In this document: positions 60,710-64,000 of the stretch, piece by piece | Position numbering within the stretch: position 1 is the stretch's first letter | Layout of the letters: each line of letters begins with the position of its first letter | Source: Ferruginibacter sp050611725 | GTDB lineage: Bacteria; Bacteroidota; Bacteroidia; Chitinophagales; Chitinophagaceae | Reading direction: 5' to 3' | Length of the DNA: 64,000 nucleotides | NCBI RefSeq assembly: GCF_050611725.1 | Contig: NZ_JBODJB010000001.1 | Coordinates: forward strand, 3,038,001-3,102,000 | Translations under genes and position numbers: made by a program | Notes under the pieces: generated by a model | Seen by the model: only the letters and a program-made list of their open reading frames with translations | What the model was told of the DNA's origin: nothing | Database searches by the model: none

Positions 60710-63271
60710 ATGATCGTAGACGCAAAGGAATCGTTGTTTCAGAACTACTTCAGCAATAATTATTCGTATGATGAATTATTAGGTGATGATGGTACTCTCC
60801 GCCCCCACTGGCAAACATTTTTCAACTCATTCAGTCAGCTTGGGCCTGCACAGATACAGGACAGAGCACAAGACATTTTACGCTTTTTAAAAGAGAACGG
60901 TGTTACCTATAATGTATATGGAGATTCTTCCGGACTGAACCGTCCATGGAATCTGGATGTGATCCCTTTTCTGATCAGTCAGCAGGAATGGCAAAAAATA
61001 GAATCCGGCCTTGTCCAGCGTGCCACGCTTTTCGATCTTATCTTAAAAGATCTGTATGGCGAACGTTTACTGATCAAAGAAGGTTTATTACCATTAGAAT
61101 TGATCTATAACCATTCCGGATTTTTACGGCAGTGTGATGGTGTAAAACTACCGGGCAAGCATAGCCTTATTTTATACTCGGCAGATATTGCCCGAAGCCC
61201 CGAAGGAAAAATATGGGTGTTGAATGATAGAACACAGGCCCCATCGGGCTCGGGTTATGCATTGGAAAACAGAACAGCTATTACCCGAATCTTACCCGAA
61301 TTATTCTCGGGTTTAAAAGTTCGTCACCTTTCTCCATACTTTATTCAGTTAAGAGACTCCCTGCACGCCATTGCACCGGCAAAGGCTCTGAACCCACGTA
61401 TCGTTATTCTTACACCCGGACCAAGTAATGAAACTTATTTTGAACATTCATATCTATCATCTTACCTCGGTTATACTTTGGTACAAGGTGAAGACCTAAT
61501 GGTAAAAGATAATTATGTTTGGTTAAAAACTATTGGCGGACTTGAAAAGGTGGATGTGATTATTCGAAGAGTGGATGATATTTATTGTGACCCGCTGGAA
61601 TTAAAAGAAGACTCACGGTTAGGTGTAAGTGGTTTATTGCAAGCAGTAAGAAGCGGCAATGTATCTATTGCAAATCCGCTTGGCAGTAGTGTTTTAGAAA
61701 ACCCGGGCTTAATGGGCTTCTTACCAAGACTGGCACGTCATTTCTTTGGTGAAGATCTTATACTACCTACTATTGCATCGTGGTGGTGTGGCCAACCGAT
61801 GGAATTAAAATATGTGTTAGACAACATTGAATCGCTTGTTGTAAAAAAGATATACAGAGAATCGAGGATCAGCACTTCTGTAAATACTTCCAATCTTTCA
61901 AAAAATGAGATTGAAAAGTTAAAACTGGATATACAGGCACAACCACATTTATATGTAGGTCAGGAAAAGATCGCTTTTTCGTCTACCCCATCGCTGATAA
62001 GCGGAAAAATAGAACCACGTAATGTATTGTTCAGAAGTTTCTTGGTAGCAACAGACGATACCTATACATGTATGACAGGCGGCCTAGGCAGAACATCTGC
62101 TGAACCGGGTAATTTTGTTATATCTAATCAGTTAGGCGGCATCAGTAAAGACACATGGATCATCTCCCCCGAACCCGGTTACACATTAAGCAGCAATAAA
62201 GATGTATTGAAAACAAAAGCGCCAAGCTTTAGCGGAGTGCTGCCAAGTCATACAGCAGAAAATCTTTTTTGGGTTGGACGCTACGCTGAAAGAGTTTTAG
62301 GTAATGCCCGCTTTCAACGTACAATAATGCAGTTGGTTGCTGAAGGAAACAGATTACAATTTGATAATGATATCAAAACAGAACAACTGCTCTTAAAAAC
62401 GTTAACTGAATACACTTGTACTTATCCGGGCTTTACTGGAGCTGACGCAGCAGAGAAATTTAAAAACCCATGGCCGGAACTGACCGATCTTTTATTTAAT
62501 ACACACCGGCAAGGAAGTTTAAGTAATAATTTTTCACTATTCACAAAAGCAGTGAATACTGTTCGTGACCATTGGAGTACTGATACATGGCGTGTTTTAA
62601 AAGGTATGGAAGATGAATGGGAAGCGGCATCAAAATCGCAGCTTACCAATTTCAGGATGATCAGTGCATTGGATAATTTAATTACTTCAATGGTTGCATT
62701 TATTGGCTTGAACAGAGAAAGCATTTCACGTGAGCAAGGATGGAATTTATTAGACACCGGAAGAAAAGTAGAACAATCGCTTTTGTTGATCAGCGTTCTT
62801 CAATCTACATTAACAGAAATTAACGGCGAAGAGGTTGAATACAATTTACAGGAAGCCGTTTTGAAAAGCCATGAAACATTGATGAACTACCGGTATAAAT
62901 ACAAAGTACATATTCAACTACCGTTGATGCTCGAACTAATGTTACTGGATACCACTAACCCTCGTTCATTGATTTATCAGATAGAAAGATTAAAAGCATA
63001 TTTATCAAGTCTGCCGAAAACACAAAAGAGTGCAACACTTGAAAAACATGAACGATTGATACTGGAAGCATTCACTTTGCTAAAGCTGGCCGATAATTTA
63101 CAATTGGCACAGCCCGACGAGAAAACAGGTACTTATAAAAATCTGGAAGAATTACTTGATACATTGAGCAGTTTATTACTGGCAATACCAAAAGTGATCT
63201 CAAAAAAATATTTCAAACATGCACAGGGGCAAAAACAATTGTTTGCTGCTGAAGATGACAAATCAATTTAA
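60710..63271 (+). CDS. Circularly permuted type 2 ATP-grasp / alpha-E domain fusion protein
   Basis: This 853-residue protein combines two domains that are separate genes in many bacteria. Residues 1 to about 490 form the circularly permuted ATP-grasp domain (YNVYGDSSGLNRPWNLDVIPF, EGKIWVLNDRTQAPSGSGYALENR, VDVIIRRVDDIYCDPLELKEDS, GNVSIANPLGSSVLENPGLMGFLPRL). From about residue 515 comes the alpha-E domain (PSHTAENLFWVGRYAERVLGNARFQR, ISREQGWNLLDTGRKVEQSL, YRYKYKVHIQLPLMLELMLLDTTNPRSLIYQIERL). The set of ATP-grasp, alpha-E and transglutaminase is a known conserved group, proposed to make or process a peptide-like product. A transglutaminase gene begins 13 bases downstream, completing the set. 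The product is unknown. Confidence 0.92.
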   Translation: MIVDAKESLFQNYFSNNYSYDELLGDDGTLRPHWQTFFNSFSQLGPAQIQDRAQDILRFLKENGVTYNVYGDSSGLNRPWNLDVIPFLISQQEWQKIESGLVQRATLFDLILKDLYGERLLIKEGLLPLELIYNHSGFLRQCDGVKLPGKHSLILYSADIARSPEGKIWVLNDRTQAPSGSGYALENRTAITRILPELFSGLKVRHLSPYFIQLRDSLHAIAPAKALNPRIVILTPGPSNETYFEHSYLSSYLGYTLVQGEDLMVKDNYVWLKTIGGLEKVDVIIRRVDDIYCDPLELKEDSRLGVSGLLQAVRSGNVSIANPLGSSVLENPGLMGFLPRLARHFFGEDLILPTIASWWCGQPMELKYVLDNIESLVVKKIYRESRISTSVNTSNLSKNEIEKLKLDIQAQPHLYVGQEKIAFSSTPSLISGKIEPRNVLFRSFLVATDDTYTCMTGGLGRTSAEPGNFVISNQLGGISKDTWIISPEPGYTLSSNKDVLKTKAPSFSGVLPSHTAENLFWVGRYAERVLGNARFQRTIMQLVAEGNRLQFDNDIKTEQLLLKTLTEYTCTYPGFTGADAAEKFKNPWPELTDLLFNTHRQGSLSNNFSLFTKAVNTVRDHWSTDTWRVLKGMEDEWEAASKSQLTNFRMISALDNLITSMVAFIGLNRESISREQGWNLLDTGRKVEQSLLLISVLQSTLTEINGEEVEYNLQEAVLKSHETLMNYRYKYKVHIQLPLMLELMLLDTTNPRSLIYQIERLKAYLSSLPKTQKSATLEKHERLILEAFTLLKLADNLQLAQPDEKTGTYKNLEELLDTLSSLLLAIPKVISKKYFKHAQGQKQLFAAEDDKSI

Positions 63272-63284
63272 TTGTTGCTTAAAA

Positions 63285-64000
63285 ATGGTGCATTACACGA
63301 TCACACATAAAACAGAATACATTTACAAGGAACCTATCAGTCTTTGCCACAATATTGCAAGGCTAATACCCCGTTCTGTTGACAGACAGGTTTGCAATAT
63401 GTCTGAAATTGTTATTACCCCTGAACCGGATACTTATAAAAGATATGAGGATTTCTATGGCAACCATGTTGCTTACTTCGCTATTGAACAGGATCACGAC
63501 AAACTAACGGTTACGGTTACTTCCGATATTGAAATAACACCCACTACAATTTCATTAGACAACTGTGCTCAAACTCCTTGGGAAGAAGAAGCAAAAAAGA
63601 TCCATTCCAATACGCCGGAATACATAGATATTCGTCAATATGTACCACAAACAGCCATGACGGAGATCACACCGGAAGTAAAAGCATATGCGCTGCAATC
63701 TTTCACTCCCGGCAGACCCTTATTTGCTGCTACACATGATCTGATGCATAGGATATATCATGACTTTGAATTTAAAGCCGGACTAACTACCATTACAACA
63801 CCCGTGAACGAAACTTTAAAACTTCGTAAAGGTGTTTGTCAGGATTTTGCACACCTTGCTATTACCTGTTTGCGATCGTTGGGATTACCTGCCCGTTATG
63901 TAAGTGGTTACATAGAAACAATTCAGGCACCGGGCAAAGAAAAACTGGTTGGCACTGATGCTTCGCATGCATGGTTTGCTACCTACATACCAGACATGGG
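63285..64000 (+). CDS. Transglutaminase-like cysteine peptidase family protein, 3' end cut by window
   Basis: The frame opens with ATG at 63285 and remains open to base 64000, giving 238 complete codons. The N-terminal region (ITHKTEYIYKEPISLCHNIARLIPR) is the BTLCP-type domain that precedes such transglutaminase folds. The catalytic Cys185 lies in RKGVCQDFAHLAI and His228 in GTDASHAWFATYIP; the Asp of the triad lies beyond the window end. It follows the ATP-grasp/alpha-E gene after 13 bases, so the operon holds the whole conserved set. Such proteins cleave or crosslink amide bonds; the substrate is unknown. It is absent from ordinary ORF lists only because it has no stop inside the window. 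Confidence 0.9.
   Translation, partial: MVHYTITHKTEYIYKEPISLCHNIARLIPRSVDRQVCNMSEIVITPEPDTYKRYEDFYGNHVAYFAIEQDHDKLTVTVTSDIEITPTTISLDNCAQTPWEEEAKKIHSNTPEYIDIRQYVPQTAMTEITPEVKAYALQSFTPGRPLFAATHDLMHRIYHDFEFKAGLTTITTPVNETLKLRKGVCQDFAHLAITCLRSLGLPARYVSGYIETIQAPGKEKLVGTDASHAWFATYIPDM

Overview
The window is a 64 kb piece of a Bacteroidota chromosome, most likely from the Chitinophagaceae or a close relative. The evidence is AT-rich DNA, Bacteroidota-type promoters (TTTG, about 19 bases, then TAnnTTTG), many type IX secretion (T9SS) cargo proteins, a PorP/SprF protein, a GLPGLI protein beside a carboxypeptidase-regulatory-domain outer-membrane receptor, GH3-type proteins, and a prolyl-tRNA synthetase of the archaeal/eukaryotic type. 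Genus and species cannot be fixed from the sequence alone. No phage, insertion sequence, plasmid module or CRISPR array is visible. It reads as ordinary core genome with surface-protein genes and one small decayed element.

Layout. 1-5.5 kb: the end of an M13 metallopeptidase, a SemiSWEET transporter and three tandem secreted proteins with self-cleaving S74 chaperone domains. 5.6-12.3 kb: fabI, recN, a coiled-coil zinc-ribbon protein with a Nif3-family protein, an M32 carboxypeptidase and a lipoprotein. 12.4-18.5 kb: a 1602-residue PKD-repeat adhesin with a type B T9SS signal, followed by its PorP/SprF-type partner. 18.6-29.3 kb: proS, outer-membrane proteins (FadL-like, receptor plus GLPGLI pair), a YhhQ-type queuosine-precursor transporter, pcm and trmH. 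29.3-34 kb: a xanthine dehydrogenase operon with its XdhC maturation factor. 34.4-45.5 kb: a GH3 protein, MtaB, an FAD oxidoreductase, glutaminyl cyclase, a YdcF protein, an EamA transporter, DapD, a glycosyltransferase and TsaC. 45.7-48.2 kb: a DEAD-box helicase, tRNA-Val(UAC) and a degenerate GIY-YIG nuclease whose 3' end merges into a second, broken copy of the tRNA 3' half and its terminator. 48.3-52.9 kb: a 1533-residue type A T9SS protein with three near-identical 237-bp repeats. 53-64 kb: a SpecificRecomb-family membrane protein, clpS-aat, a small barrel protein, tex, an exonuclease/GIY-YIG fusion, a circularly permuted ATP-grasp/alpha-E fusion and a transglutaminase cut by the window end.

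Genes that work together: clpS and aat (N-degron pathway); xdhA/xdhB/xdhC (purine oxidation); tsaC and mtaB (successive steps to ms2t6A37 in tRNA), with trmH and the queuosine-precursor transporter as further tRNA-modification genes; the PKD adhesin and PorP/SprF protein (T9SS surface attachment); the receptor and GLPGLI pair; ATP-grasp/alpha-E and transglutaminase.

The most unusual locus is 47.6-48.1 kb. A GIY-YIG endonuclease relic sits directly behind tRNA-Val and is flanked by direct repeats of the tRNA 3' half plus terminator. The last codons of the nuclease frame double as tRNA-like D-arm and anticodon-arm sequence. This looks like a small nuclease element adapted to tRNA genes.
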